Origin: Thermaceae bacterium
Lineage (GTDB): Bacteria > Deinococcota > Deinococci > Deinococcales > Marinithermaceae
Assembly: GCA_026985615.1 (NCBI GenBank)
Contig: JALSQD010000074.1
Location: 15,707 to 79,706, forward strand
Reading direction: 5' to 3'
Length of the DNA: 64,000 nt
A model generated the notes under the pieces. The model worked only from the letters and a program-made list of their open reading frames with translations, had not been told where the DNA came from and did not search any database. Made by a program: the position numbers and the translations under genes. Below are positions 8,055 to 16,133 of the stretch, in pieces. Positions within the stretch are counted from its first letter, which is position 1, and each line of letters opens with the position of its first letter.

Positions 8055-9706
8055 GAGGCCACCTCCTCGCCCTGGGGTATGCCGAAGGACGCGTCGGTGA
8101 CGCGCTCGAGCGTGATCGCGTCGCCGGCGAGCTCCTCGGTGATGCGGCCGCGGTACATCACGAGCACGCGGTCGCTGAGGTCCACGATCTCCTCGAGCTC
8201 CGAGGAGATGAGCAGCACGGCGACGCCCTCGGCGGTGAGCTGGCGGATGAGGCGGTAGACGTCCTGGCGCGCCGAGGCGTCGATGCCGCGGGTGGGTTCG
8301 TCGAGCAGCACCACCCGGGGCTCGCCCGCTAGCGCCTTGGCGAGGACCACCTTTTGCTGGTTGCCGCCGGAGAGCGTGCCGGCGATCTGGTTCAGGTCGT
8401 TCAACTTGATGTTGAGCGAGCGCACGAAGCGCTCGCCGATGGCGCGTTCCTCACCCGTGGCCAGGAAGAGGCGCCCGAGCCGGTCGAGGATGCTGGCGCT
8501 CATGGTGTAGAGGCTGGGCAGGTCGAGGAAGATGCCGTGGGCGTGGCGGTCTTCGGGCACGTAGACCAGGCCGTGGCGCTGGCAGACCGCGGGTGAGCGG
8601 CGCGCGAGCGGCAGGCCGTTTACCCGCACCTCGCCGCGGGCATGAGGGTCGATCCCCACGATGGCCTCGCACACCTCGGTGCGGCCCGAGCCCACTAGGC
8701 CGGCGAGGCCGAGCACCTCGCCCGCGTGCAGGGTGAAACTGACGCCCGAGAAGGCCTCGCTGCTGAGGCCCTTCACCTCGAGCACCGCCGGTCCCTGCGC
8801 TGTGCCGCGCGCTTCGCGGGCGGCGGTTTCTTGCTCGCGCTCCACCACTTCGGGCAGCATCGCACGCACCAGGTCGTGCGGCGTGAGGGCGGAGGAGCGG
8901 TCGCTGAGGACGACCACACCGTCGCGCAGCACGCTGATGCGGTCGGCGATCTCCATTACCTCGCCCAGGCGGTGCGAGATGAAGATGAGGCCGATGCCTT
9001 GGGCCGCGAGCCTGCGCATGCGGTCGAAGAGGTGTTCGGTCTCGCGAAAGGTGAGCGCCGAGGTGGGCTCGTCGAAGATGAGCACCTGGGCGTTGCGCAA
9101 AAGCCCGCGCACGATCTCAAGCAGCTGTTGCTGGGCGATACTGAGGAAAGCGGCTTTTTCGCTCAGGTCCACCTGGAAGCCCAGGCCTTCGAGCAGGGGC
9201 TCCACCCGCGCGCGCAGCTCGGCCGGGCTCAGTTTCAGGCCCACCCCCAGGTTCTCGAGCACCGAGAGGTGAGGGAAGACGTGGGGTTCCTGGGGCACCA
9301 TGTAGACGCCGCGATCGTGGGCGGCCTTGGGCGAGTCGAAGCGCACCGCCTCGCCACGCAGCCGCATTGTGCCGGCGTCGAGCGCGTGGGCCCCCGAGAT
9401 GATCTTCATGGTGGTCGACTTCCCCGAGCCGTTGCCGCCGAGGAGGGCGTGGATCTCGCCCTCGTGCAGGGTGAAGTCGATCCCCCGCAGCACGGGCACG
9501 CCCGCGAAGACCTTCCAAACGTTTTCGAGCTTGAGCAGCGGGGTGCCGTCTCCATGCTCGAGCCCGTTCGGCGCCGTGCGCCCGTCTGGCGGGTGTTCAG
9601 AGGCCGCGTCGCCCGGCGCGCCGGGCTCGGCCATCTTCCATACGCGCGGTAAGCGGAGCGCGCCTCCGCTCGGAGGTTTGAATACGACGTTTACCGCATC
9701 TATCAC
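8051..9706 (-). CDS. lsrA: AI-2 ABC transporter ATPase LsrA (double nucleotide-binding domain)
   Basis: Sugar-type ABC ATPase of 551 aa with two fused nucleotide-binding domains. Domain 1 has Walker A GGNGSGKST (about 90-98), Walker B VLIFDEPTS and a degenerate signature (SIAQQQ). Domain 2 has a modified P-loop GLVGSGRTE, the canonical signature LSGGNQQKV and VVLLDEPTRGID. This asymmetry is normal for the family. About 55 residues precede the first domain, a longer N-terminal extension than in E. coli LsrA as I recall it. Start GTG 9706 is backed by AAGGAGG five bases upstream. It is the first gene of the lsrACDBK-cupin operon and is divergent from lsrR across a 180-bp AT-rich control region. 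Confidence 0.92.
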   Translation of the reverse strand: MIDAVNVVFKPPSGGALRLPRVWKMAEPGAPGDAASEHPPDGRTAPNGLEHGDGTPLLKLENVWKVFAGVPVLRGIDFTLHEGEIHALLGGNGSGKSTTMKIISGAHALDAGTMRLRGEAVRFDSPKAAHDRGVYMVPQEPHVFPHLSVLENLGVGLKLSPAELRARVEPLLEGLGFQVDLSEKAAFLSIAQQQLLEIVRGLLRNAQVLIFDEPTSALTFRETEHLFDRMRRLAAQGIGLIFISHRLGEVMEIADRISVLRDGVVVLSDRSSALTPHDLVRAMLPEVVEREQETAAREARGTAQGPAVLEVKGLSSEAFSGVSFTLHAGEVLGLAGLVGSGRTEVCEAIVGIDPHARGEVRVNGLPLARRSPAVCQRHGLVYVPEDRHAHGIFLDLPSLYTMSASILDRLGRLFLATGEERAIGERFVRSLNIKLNDLNQIAGTLSGGNQQKVVLAKALAGEPRVVLLDEPTRGIDASARQDVYRLIRQLTAEGVAVLLISSELEEIVDLSDRVLVMYRGRITEELAGDAITLERVTDASFGIPQGEEVAS

Positions 9707-9886
9707 GAGGGCCTCCTTGGCTGCGCTGCAAAATCACATATGTCAGCGCTTTGTAACTTATGTGAACATCCTAGGGCCTGCCCCTTTCCGTTGTCAAGGA
9801 CGATGGTTATGCAAAAAACTCTGCGAATTCTTCGCAATTGTGCGTTCGGGCTGGCGCCGCACGATCGTTAGGCTATAATCACAGAT
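9707..9886. promoter_or_regulatory. lsrA-lsrR divergent control region with operator-like inverted repeats
   Basis: 180 bp, clearly more AT-rich than its surroundings. TCACATA (9734-9740) and TATGTGA (9759-9765) form an inverted repeat over the expected lsrA promoter. GCGAATTCTTCGC (9823-9835) is a second short palindrome on the lsrR side. Both are plausible LsrR/SorC-family operators, but no published site in this lineage is known to me. No convincing lsrA -35/-10 pair stands out. Confidence 0.55.
9874..9879 (+). promoter_or_regulatory. -10 element of leaderless lsrR
   Basis: TATAAT seven bases before the GTG start of lsrR and no Shine-Dalgarno sequence; the transcript would begin at or next to the start codon. 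No good -35 is seen 17 bases upstream. Confidence 0.7.
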
Positions 9887-10888
9887 GTGCAGACCGACCG
9901 CGCGGTTTCCCTGACCACCAGCGAGCGAAAGCGCAGAAACGACGACGAGCGTCTGGCCTACCTCGCGCGGGTGGCCGCGATGTACTTCGAGGAGTCGCGC
10001 ACCCAGCAGGAGATTGCCCAGGCGTTGGGGATCTCACGCTCGGGCGTGTCGCGCCTGCTCACCGAGGCGCGCCAGCGTGGCGTGGTGGAGATCGTGATTC
10101 ACCACCCGTTGCCACGCGCACGCGAGCTCGAGCACGCCCTCACCGCCCGATTCGGCCTCAAGGAGGCCCGCGTCCTAGCGGGCGGGGACGATGGTTACGA
10201 GGCGATGTTGCGCCGTCTGGGGCGGCTGGCGGCGCGCTACTTCGAAGACCGCGTCCACGACGGCATGACCATCGGCATCTCCTGGGGCGGCGCGCTCTAC
10301 GAGATGATCCGTGAGATCCGGCCCCGCGACTACACCAACGTCGAGGTGGTCCAGCTCATCGGGGCTACCGGGGCGGAGGCCACGCCCACCAGCGGGCCCA
10401 TCCTGGCGCAGCTTTTGGCCGAGCGGCTGCGCTGCCGCAGCTACCAGCTGCATGCGCCCCTGATCGTCGCCGACGAGACCGCGCGGCGCGCCTTACTGGA
10501 GGAGCGGCACATCCGCGAGACGCTTGAGCGCGCCCGGCGCGCCGACCTTGCCCTCGTAGGCATCGGCACCACCCGTCAGGGCTACTACAGCCTGGTGCGC
10601 GCCGGTTACCTCTCCGAGGGCGACGCCACCCGCATCCGTCAGAGCGGGGCGGTGGGCGACGTTTGCGCCCAGCACTACGACTTCGACGGCCGCTGGCTCG
10701 ACATCGAGCTCAACCGCCGCGTGATCGGTATCGACCACGAGTCCTTGCGCAACATCGACACGGTCATCGGGGTGGCCGGGGGTTCGGTTAAGGCCCAGGC
10801 CATCTACGGCGCGCTAAAGGGCGGCTACGTCAACGTGCTCATCACCGACGAGGGCGCGGCACGGCGCGTGCTGGCGCTCGGGCGCTAG
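9887..10888 (+). CDS. lsrR: SorC/DeoR-family regulator LsrR
   Basis: Transcription regulator of 333 aa. The N-terminal helix-turn-helix (about residues 20-65) reads LARVAAMYFEESRTQQEIAQ then ALGISRSGVSRLL, typical of SorC proteins. The C-terminal sugar-phosphate-binding domain contains GISWGGALYEMI, VQLIGATGAE, VGIGTTRQGYYS, GAVGDVCAQHYDFDG and VAGGSVKAQAI. In enterobacteria LsrR represses lsr and is released by phospho-AI-2; divergent orientation from lsrA supports the same here. GTG 9887 is the start because TATAAT lies seven bases before it. Its stop codon shares the palindrome CTAG with the stop of the convergent next gene. Confidence 0.88.
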   Translation: MQTDRAVSLTTSERKRRNDDERLAYLARVAAMYFEESRTQQEIAQALGISRSGVSRLLTEARQRGVVEIVIHHPLPRARELEHALTARFGLKEARVLAGGDDGYEAMLRRLGRLAARYFEDRVHDGMTIGISWGGALYEMIREIRPRDYTNVEVVQLIGATGAEATPTSGPILAQLLAERLRCRSYQLHAPLIVADETARRALLEERHIRETLERARRADLALVGIGTTRQGYYSLVRAGYLSEGDATRIRQSGAVGDVCAQHYDFDGRWLDIELNRRVIGIDHESLRNIDTVIGVAGGSVKAQAIYGALKGGYVNVLITDEGAARRVLALGR

Positions 10889-11880
10889 CGCGCGTCCTCG
10901 AAGGTCGCTTCCACCCCCTCAAGCACCACGAGCTCACCGCTGTCGAGGTGGTAGCGCACGGCCAGCCCCCGCACCTCGCCGTCCTTCCCCTTGCTCACCA
11001 CCGGGTCACCGTACAGGTAGGCGTAGTCCTCGCGCTCGACGATGCGCGCGCTGGCGGCGGTCGTCACCCGCCCGTCCTGCTCCAGCCGCACCCCGCCCAG
11101 CAGGATCAGAGTTTCGTCGTCCACGTCATAGCGCAGCGTTTCGGCCCTGCCCTCGAGCGGTTTCTCGCCCGTGCGCTCGAGGCGCACCGGCCCGCTGAGC
11201 GTCGCCTCGCCCAGGTCGTTGTCGTAGTCCAGCTGCCGGCCCCAGGCGCGGCTCTTGCCCTGGGCGATCTCCACCGCATCGTCGCCGGGCTCGAAGCGGA
11301 CCTCGAAGCGGTCCTCGTCGGCCAAGTAGCGCGCCTCGCCGTCGCCGAGCAAGATGCGTTCGTAGACGTCTTTGACGCGCTCCACGCTGGCGAGGCGACC
11401 GTAGGCGCGGGCGTCCTCGCCAAAGCGCACCAGCGTTCGGTAGGGGGCGGGGTCGTAGATGATGAAGCGGTGGAAAGGGTGTTCTCCCCGTGCTTCGCCT
11501 TCGTAGCGGCGCAGCGCCACCAGGTAGGCGCGCCCCGCGTCGTCGGTGCGGTCGCCGTTGTAGGTCGCCCATACGAGCGCGCCCACCTCCAGGCCCTCTT
11601 CGATCTGGCTGGCCGCGTCCCACCAGAAGGCCCGTCCCTCCACCTCGGCGGTGCGTTCCTCGACCTTCAAAGCGGTCAGCTCGCCGATGAGCACGTCCAG
11701 ATACTCGATCACGAAGACGTCGCTGACGTCGTCGGGGCTCGTCTTGATGGCGACGATGGACTTGCCCTCGCGCTCGAGCTCCACCTGGGGGCAGGTGGCG
11801 CAGTCCTCGCTCTCCTGCGTCGCCCAGCCAAGCGCGAGTGCGAGGGCGATGAAGAGGCCCAATGCGCCCCTACTCGTCAA
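10885..11880 (-). CDS. OstA-like envelope protein, third gene of an Lpt-like cluster
   Basis: About 331 aa. The N-terminus after a TTG at 11880 is a short signal-like segment (ALGLFIALALALGWA). The C-terminal half has the repeating beta pattern of OstA/LptA domains (GEARYLADEDRFEVRF, GEATLSGPVRLERTGE, AETLRYDVDDETLILLGGVR, ARIVEREDYAYLYGDPVV). OstA proteins form extended beta-jellyroll bridges that carry lipids across the periplasm. The start is uncertain: the TTG overlaps the previous gene by eleven bases, and a second TTG three to six codons later is preceded by AGGGG. No function is known to me in Thermales. Confidence 0.7.
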   Translation of the reverse strand: MTSRGALGLFIALALALGWATQESEDCATCPQVELEREGKSIVAIKTSPDDVSDVFVIEYLDVLIGELTALKVEERTAEVEGRAFWWDAASQIEEGLEVGALVWATYNGDRTDDAGRAYLVALRRYEGEARGEHPFHRFIIYDPAPYRTLVRFGEDARAYGRLASVERVKDVYERILLGDGEARYLADEDRFEVRFEPGDDAVEIAQGKSRAWGRQLDYDNDLGEATLSGPVRLERTGEKPLEGRAETLRYDVDDETLILLGGVRLEQDGRVTTAASARIVEREDYAYLYGDPVVSKGKDGEVRGLAVRYHLDSGELVVLEGVEATFEDAR

Positions 11881-12769
11881 CCTTCTTGAACTCCTCGACC
11901 GGTAGGGTGAAGGGCTTGCGGTAGACCTGCACCCGGTGCTTGTTGACGTTGTGCAGCAGGGTGCCGCCGGAGGTCTTGAAGCCTTCGGCCTCGTTGACGC
12001 TGCGTGCGGGCTTGCCGATGACGATGGCCTCGCCCGTCTCGTCGTCGTAGTAGAGGGCGTCGCCGGTGGTGGTGATCTCACCGTCCAGCAGCGTCACCCC
12101 GCCGGTGGCGATGAGTTTCTTGCTGCGGGTGAGGCTGCGCACCTCGGGGGCGGTGATGACCAGCTCGCCGCCCTCGCGCTCGCGCACCAGCTTGACCTCG
12201 CCCGACTTCACGGTAAAGACGGCCAGCCCGCGTTCTTCCTCGTAGTAGACGTCGTCGGCCCAGCCCTTCTGGTTGCCGTTGGTGAGCACCACGTCGCCCG
12301 AGGAGGTCGAGATGTCGGTGTCCACGTCGAAGCTCATCGTCTGCGACTCGACGTCCACCGGGTCCTCGCCTTCCTGGGCGGGTTCCTGATGCATCTTCGC
12401 CGGACCCTGGAGCACCCCCAGGCCGGTGGCCTCGGAGTAGACCAGGCTGGGGCCGCGGGCAGTAAGGCGGCCGCGGGTGACGACCACGCCCCCCTCGAAG
12501 GTGGCCTTGCGTTCACCTTCGGCTTCCTGCATGCTCTTGCCCTCGGGCGCTTCCAGCACCGCCTTGCGCGCCCGGATCTCCAGGTCGCCCACCGTGCCCA
12601 CGATGCCGTCGGGGCGGTTGCTCTCATAGACCCAGGGGCCGTAGCGCAGGTTACCGCTGCGGCGGCCGTCCTCGTAGCTGATCTTGATGATGCGCGCACC
12701 TCCGGCGGCGGCCAGCGCGAGGCCGAGCGCGAGCAGGATCGCGAGCGTAGGTTTCGAAAGCCGGGTCAT
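11870..12769 (-). CDS. OstA/LptA-domain exported protein
   Basis: Protein of 299 aa with a signal peptide (LSKPTLAILLALGLALAAAG) and successive OstA-type beta repeats: LEIRARKAVLEAPEGK, RKATFEGGVVVTRGRLTARG, SQTMSFDVDTDISTSSGDVV, APEVRSLTRSKKLIATGGVT and GDALYYDDETGEAIVIGKPA. The ATG at 12769 overlaps the upstream stop (ATGA) and has AAGGAG before it. It sits between an LptC-like gene and a second OstA-like gene, so the three probably act together in envelope biogenesis. Confidence 0.8.
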   Translation of the reverse strand: MTRLSKPTLAILLALGLALAAAGGARIIKISYEDGRRSGNLRYGPWVYESNRPDGIVGTVGDLEIRARKAVLEAPEGKSMQEAEGERKATFEGGVVVTRGRLTARGPSLVYSEATGLGVLQGPAKMHQEPAQEGEDPVDVESQTMSFDVDTDISTSSGDVVLTNGNQKGWADDVYYEEERGLAVFTVKSGEVKLVREREGGELVITAPEVRSLTRSKKLIATGGVTLLDGEITTTGDALYYDDETGEAIVIGKPARSVNEAEGFKTSGGTLLHNVNKHRVQVYRKPFTLPVEEFKKVDE

Positions 12770-13317
12770 GGGTTGCACTCCTTTACGTTGTCCATCTCCA
12801 CGATGTCTTCTCCGTTCGTCCACGAGGCGTCTTCCAGCTGGAAGTCCGAGCGAAATTGTTCGCCGCGAATCGAGATCCCCGGTCCCTTCAGCGTAAACGT
12901 TGGCGCGAAGAAGCCCTGGTTCTGGCGGATGCGCACCGGTGGCTCGCCCTCGCCGCCCAGCTGGATCTGGTAACACTCCCGCGGAATCTCGATCTCGGCG
13001 TAGGGCATGGTCAGGTCGTCGTTGCGGTCGATGGTGACCTCGGGGGCGCTCAGCGTCAGGTCGAGCTCCCCGTCGACGTAGCGCGCTCCCTCTTCCAGGT
13101 TGGTGGCCACCGAGGTCTGCCGGGCGGGGTTGTTTTCGATGCGCCCGGCGTAGAAGACCCACTCGGCCTTGGGGTCGGACTTGGGGTAGAGGCGCAGCGT
13201 GACCCCTTCGAGCACGACCCCCTTCTCGCGCGGCGGCGGCGTTTGTACCGGAAGGTGCGCGAAGTAGTAGGAGGTCGCGGCGATGGCGAGCAGCATCAAG
13301 AGCGCAAAGCGGGTCAC
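12766..13317 (-). CDS. LptC-like membrane-anchored protein
   Basis: Protein of 183 aa with one N-terminal transmembrane or signal-anchor segment (RFALLMLLAIAATSYYFAHL) followed by a beta-rich domain (VVLEGVTLRLYPKSDPKAEWVF, LDLTLSAPEVTIDRNDDL, APTFTLKGPGISIRGE). Size, topology and position ahead of an OstA/LptA protein fit LptC. Start GTG 13317 has TAGCCT (13324-13329) six bases upstream, a leaderless arrangement; no Shine-Dalgarno at proper distance. LptC assignment is by architecture and context, not by close sequence identity. Confidence 0.65.
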   Translation of the reverse strand: MTRFALLMLLAIAATSYYFAHLPVQTPPPREKGVVLEGVTLRLYPKSDPKAEWVFYAGRIENNPARQTSVATNLEEGARYVDGELDLTLSAPEVTIDRNDDLTMPYAEIEIPRECYQIQLGGEGEPPVRIRQNQGFFAPTFTLKGPGISIRGEQFRSDFQLEDASWTNGEDIVEMDNVKECNP

Positions 13318-13372
13318 GCCTTCAGGCTAAGCGCGGACGCACTGAAAAGCGTGAAGCCCGTATAGTAGTGGC

Positions 13373-13738
13373 GTGGACGAGGGGTGCAACGAACGGCACC
13401 TGATCGCGCGGTACTTTCCCGGCACGCCGCCCGAGCTCTGGCCGGCGGGGGAGGTGCTCTACTACCGCGACGAGGAGGGCCGCATCGTGCTCCGGGAGGA
13501 CCCCTGGGAGCTCCGCTTCGTTCCCGTGGAGCGCGTGCCGGGCGCGCGCCCGGTGCTATGCGACGCCTGCCGGCGCCAGCTTGCCTGGAACCAGGTGGTG
13601 CTGGCCCGGGCCGAGGTGGCGGGCGACGGGCCCGTGCGCTACGTCTACCGGAGCTTCTGTGAGGATACCGAGGCCTGCGCCGCCTGGGCGCGGCCGGAAT
13701 ATTTGAGGGAAATCCTGGCGCGCGTTATACTGCACTGA
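13373..13738 (+). CDS. Uncharacterised small zinc-motif protein
   Basis: Protein of 121 aa that I do not recognise. Two cysteine pairs, CDAC (about residues 63-66) and CEDTEAC (about 97-103), about 30 residues apart, look like a zinc ribbon or treble clef. The N-terminal half is acidic (YYRDEEGRIVLREDPWELRF). Start GTG 13373 is decided by TATAGT (13361-13366) six bases before it. A second promoter-like TATACT lies inside its last codons and a terminator-like hairpin follows. Confidence 0.75.
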   Translation: MDEGCNERHLIARYFPGTPPELWPAGEVLYYRDEEGRIVLREDPWELRFVPVERVPGARPVLCDACRRQLAWNQVVLARAEVAGDGPVRYVYRSFCEDTEACAAWARPEYLREILARVILH

Positions 13739-13784
13739 CAGACCCAGGGCTCCCCTGGGTTTTTCCAGGTCAGGAGGAGGCCGT
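13724..13784 (+). promoter_or_regulatory. gfh1 promoter and leader with an early terminator hairpin
   Basis: TTTGAG, 16 bases, then TATACT lies in the end of the upstream gene. The predicted RNA start (about 13738) is followed at once by CCCAGGG-CTC-CCCTGGG and TTTTT (13743-13764), then a strong AGGAGGAGG ribosome site. CTGAC (13735-13739) can also pair with GTCAG (13769-13773). The hairpin terminates the upstream gene and may also attenuate gfh1. Confidence 0.5.
13743..13764 (+). terminator. Intrinsic terminator or attenuator upstream of gfh1
   Basis: Seven-base-pair stem CCCAGGG/CCCTGGG with a three-base loop and five T residues immediately after. Confidence 0.75.
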
Positions 13785-14255
13785 ATGGCACGTGAAGTCA
13801 AACTGACGAAGGCCGGGTACGAGCGTTTGCAGCAGGAACTGGCCGAAGAAAAGAAGCGCCTGGAAGAGGCCACCCGCATTCTCCAGGAGCAGATGGAGAG
13901 TTTCGAGGACTACGAGGACTCGGGCCTGGAGGAGGCCAAGCGCGAGAAGGCGCAGATCGAGGCGCGCGTGGACGCGCTGGAGGACATTCTCCACCGCGCG
14001 GTCATCATCGAGAGCGCCGAGGGCGACAAGGTCACGTTGGGCTCGGTCGTGGTCGTGCAGGACGAGAAGACCGGTGAGAGCCTGACGCTGCAGATCGTCG
14101 CGCCGGCCGAGGCCACCGTGCTCGAGGAGCCCATGCGCGTATCCGACGAGTCCCCGCTGGGCAAGGCGCTGCTTGGCCACAAGGAGGGCGATAAGGTGCG
14201 CGTGGACACGCCCGGCGGAAAGCGCCGCTACCGTATCCTTTCCGTAGGCGCCTGA
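13785..14255 (+). CDS. gfh1: Gfh1-type GreA paralogue (RNA polymerase secondary-channel factor)
   Basis: 156 aa: N-terminal coiled coil (about 1-75) and C-terminal FKBP-like domain (about 80-156). The N-terminus [20 protein letters not shown] matches Thermus Gfh1 as I recall it. The coiled-coil tip decides identity: GreA has an acidic DLSENAEY-type tip, whereas this protein has [10 protein letters not shown], close to the Gfh1 tip DDYDD. Gfh1 enters the RNA polymerase secondary channel and inhibits catalysis, the opposite of GreA transcript cleavage. Two tip Asp are Glu here. A strong ribosome site precedes ATG 13785. lysS follows after five bases. Confidence 0.82.
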   Translation: MAREVKLTKAGYERLQQELAEEKKRLEEATRILQEQMESFEDYEDSGLEEAKREKAQIEARVDALEDILHRAVIIESAEGDKVTLGSVVVVQDEKTGESLTLQIVAPAEATVLEEPMRVSDESPLGKALLGHKEGDKVRVDTPGGKRRYRILSVGA

Positions 14256-14260
14256 GGCTC

Positions 14261-15766
14261 ATGCGCGAACCCAGCGATCAGACCCAGCAGCGCCTGCGCA
14301 ACCTCGAGGCCCTGGTCGAGGCGGGCTTCGAGCCCTTCCCGTACCGCTACGAGAAGACCCACGACGCCCAAGACATTCTGCGTGCGCACGAGGGCGCGCC
14401 GCCCGAGTCCGAGTGGCCCGACGAGACCGTGCGCCTGGCCGGGCGGTTGGTGAGCCTGCGCCGCATGGGCAAGGTGACCTTCGCCCACCTCCTCGACGAG
14501 AGCGGGCGCATCCAGCTCTACCTGAGCCGCGACGCCACCGAGCAGTACCGCCTCCTCAAGAAGCTCGACATCGGGGACTTGGTGGGGGTCGAGGGGCACG
14601 TCTTCACGACCCGCACCGGTGAGATCACGGTCTTCGTCAAGAAGTGGACGCCGCTGGTCAAGGCGCTCCGGCCGCTGCCCGACAAGTGGCACGGTATCAA
14701 GGACAAGGAGGTGCGCTACCGTCAGCGTTACCTCGACCTGATTGTGAACCCCGAGGTGCGCGAGGTCTTCAAGCGCCGTGTACGCATCGTGCGCTACATC
14801 CGCGACTTCCTCGAGGCGCGCGATTTCCTCGAGGTCGAGACGCCTGTGATCCTCCAGACCGCCGGGGGTACCGAGGCGCGCCCCTTCAGGACCTATCACA
14901 ACGCCCTGGATCACGAGTTCGAGCTGCGCATCTCGCTTGAGCTCCCGCTCAAGAAGCTCCTCGTGGGCGGTTACGAGCGGGTCTTCGAGATCGGCCGCGT
15001 CTTCCGCAACGAGGGCATCGACGCCCAGCACAACCCCGAGTTCACCATGCTCGAGGCCTACTGGGCCTACGCCGATTACAACGACATGGCCGCCCTGGTC
15101 GAGGAGCTCCTCAGCGGGCTGGTACGCGAGCTCTACGGCAGCGAGACGATCACCTACCAGGGCCGCGAGATCAGCTTCAGGACGCCCTTCAAGCGCATCT
15201 CCTTTGTGGAGGCGCTCAAGGAAAAGTCGGGCATCGACTTCGACCCGCTCGACCTAGAGCGCCTGCGCATCTGGGCCGACGCCAAGCACCCCGAGCTCAT
15301 CGACGTGCCCAGCTACAAGCTGCTTGACAAACTCTTCGAGATTTACGTCGAGGACGAGCTGCACGACCCCACCTTCGTCTACGACTTCCCCGCGGCCATC
15401 AGCCCGCTGGCCAAGAAGCACCGCTCCAAGCTCGGTCTCACCGAGCGCTGGGACCTCTTCACCGCCGGGATGGAGCTGGCCCCGGCCTACTCCGAGCTCA
15501 ACGACCCCCTCGACCAGCGCGAGCGTTTCGCCGAGCAGGCGCGCCGGCGCGAGGGGGGCGACGAGGAGGCCCACAAGTACGACGAGGACTTCCTCACTGC
15601 GCTCGAGCACGGCATGCCGCCGGCGGCGGGCCTGGGGCTCGGCATCGACCGCCTGACCATGATCCTGACCGATCAACCCACGATCCGCGACGTCATCCTC
15701 TTCCCGCTGCTCAAGCCGCGGGCGGAGGGCGCGACCGACGAGGGCGAGGAGGCCGAGCAGGGCTAG
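14261..15766 (+). CDS. lysS: Lysyl-tRNA synthetase (class II)
   Basis: Charges tRNA-Lys. 501 aa, usual length. An OB-fold anticodon-binding domain occupies about residues 55-150 ([20 protein letters not shown]). The catalytic domain begins near 175 with motif 1 ([15 protein letters not shown]), motif 2 ([12 protein letters not shown] then [14 protein letters not shown]) and motif 3 at the end ([13 protein letters not shown]). Start ATG 14261 follows GAGGCTC, directly behind gfh1, so the two are probably one transcript. A GC-rich hairpin follows the stop. Confidence 0.96.
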   Translation: MREPSDQTQQRLRNLEALVEAGFEPFPYRYEKTHDAQDILRAHEGAPPESEWPDETVRLAGRLVSLRRMGKVTFAHLLDESGRIQLYLSRDATEQYRLLKKLDIGDLVGVEGHVFTTRTGEITVFVKKWTPLVKALRPLPDKWHGIKDKEVRYRQRYLDLIVNPEVREVFKRRVRIVRYIRDFLEARDFLEVETPVILQTAGGTEARPFRTYHNALDHEFELRISLELPLKKLLVGGYERVFEIGRVFRNEGIDAQHNPEFTMLEAYWAYADYNDMAALVEELLSGLVRELYGSETITYQGREISFRTPFKRISFVEALKEKSGIDFDPLDLERLRIWADAKHPELIDVPSYKLLDKLFEIYVEDELHDPTFVYDFPAAISPLAKKHRSKLGLTERWDLFTAGMELAPAYSELNDPLDQRERFAEQARRREGGDEEAHKYDEDFLTALEHGMPPAAGLGLGIDRLTMILTDQPTIRDVILFPLLKPRAEGATDEGEEAEQG

Positions 15767-15784
15767 CCTGAAAACGGCACGCAC

Positions 15785-15815
15785 CGGGGGCGCTGCGGCG
15801 GCGGCGCCCCCGTTT
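15785..15815 (+). terminator. Probable terminator after lysS
   Basis: Stem CGGGGGCGC/GCGCCCCCG (15785-15812) with a GC-rich ten-base loop and three T residues. The T-run is short, so termination strength is uncertain. Confidence 0.55.
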
Positions 15816-15883
15816 CCTTCGTAATGGGCGCTGGGACATACGCCCAGACCTCCCCGGCTAAGCTGCCGGTATAGGAGGTGAAC

Positions 15884-16132
15884 GTGCTCAAGCCGCAGGT
15901 GGAGATCGAGCATCTTCGCGTTCGTGTGCGCGGTCCACGCTCCACTGTCGAGAAGATCGCCGACCGGCTGATGTCGGCGGACTACCCCTACAGCCTAAAC
16001 GGCAGCCTGACGGGGGAGCGGTACGCCGAGTTCATCGTGACCTTCGACGGCATCACCGAGGCGCAATGGTTCGCGGGGATCGCTAGCGATCAGCTGATGG
16101 GGGAAGCGCTGGCCGAGCCCGATGTGGAGTAA
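15884..16132 (+). CDS. Small conserved-looking hypothetical protein
   Basis: About 82 aa, not recognised. Beta-alpha-beta-like sequence (VEIEHLRVRVRGPRSTVEKI, ADRLMSADYPYSLNGSL, YAEFIVTFDGITEAQWFAGI). Start GTG 15884 is six bases after AGGAGG; a GTG two codons earlier overlaps that ribosome site. It ends one base before the convergent sdaAA stop. Codon use is like its neighbours, so it is likely a real gene. Function unknown. Confidence 0.7.
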   Translation: MLKPQVEIEHLRVRVRGPRSTVEKIADRLMSADYPYSLNGSLTGERYAEFIVTFDGITEAQWFAGIASDQLMGEALAEPDVE

Positions 16133-16133
16133 T

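Noticed and set aside
13785..14255. Annotation as GreA
   Set aside because: The coiled-coil tip lacks the GreA acidic cleavage motif and the sequence follows Gfh1 more closely.
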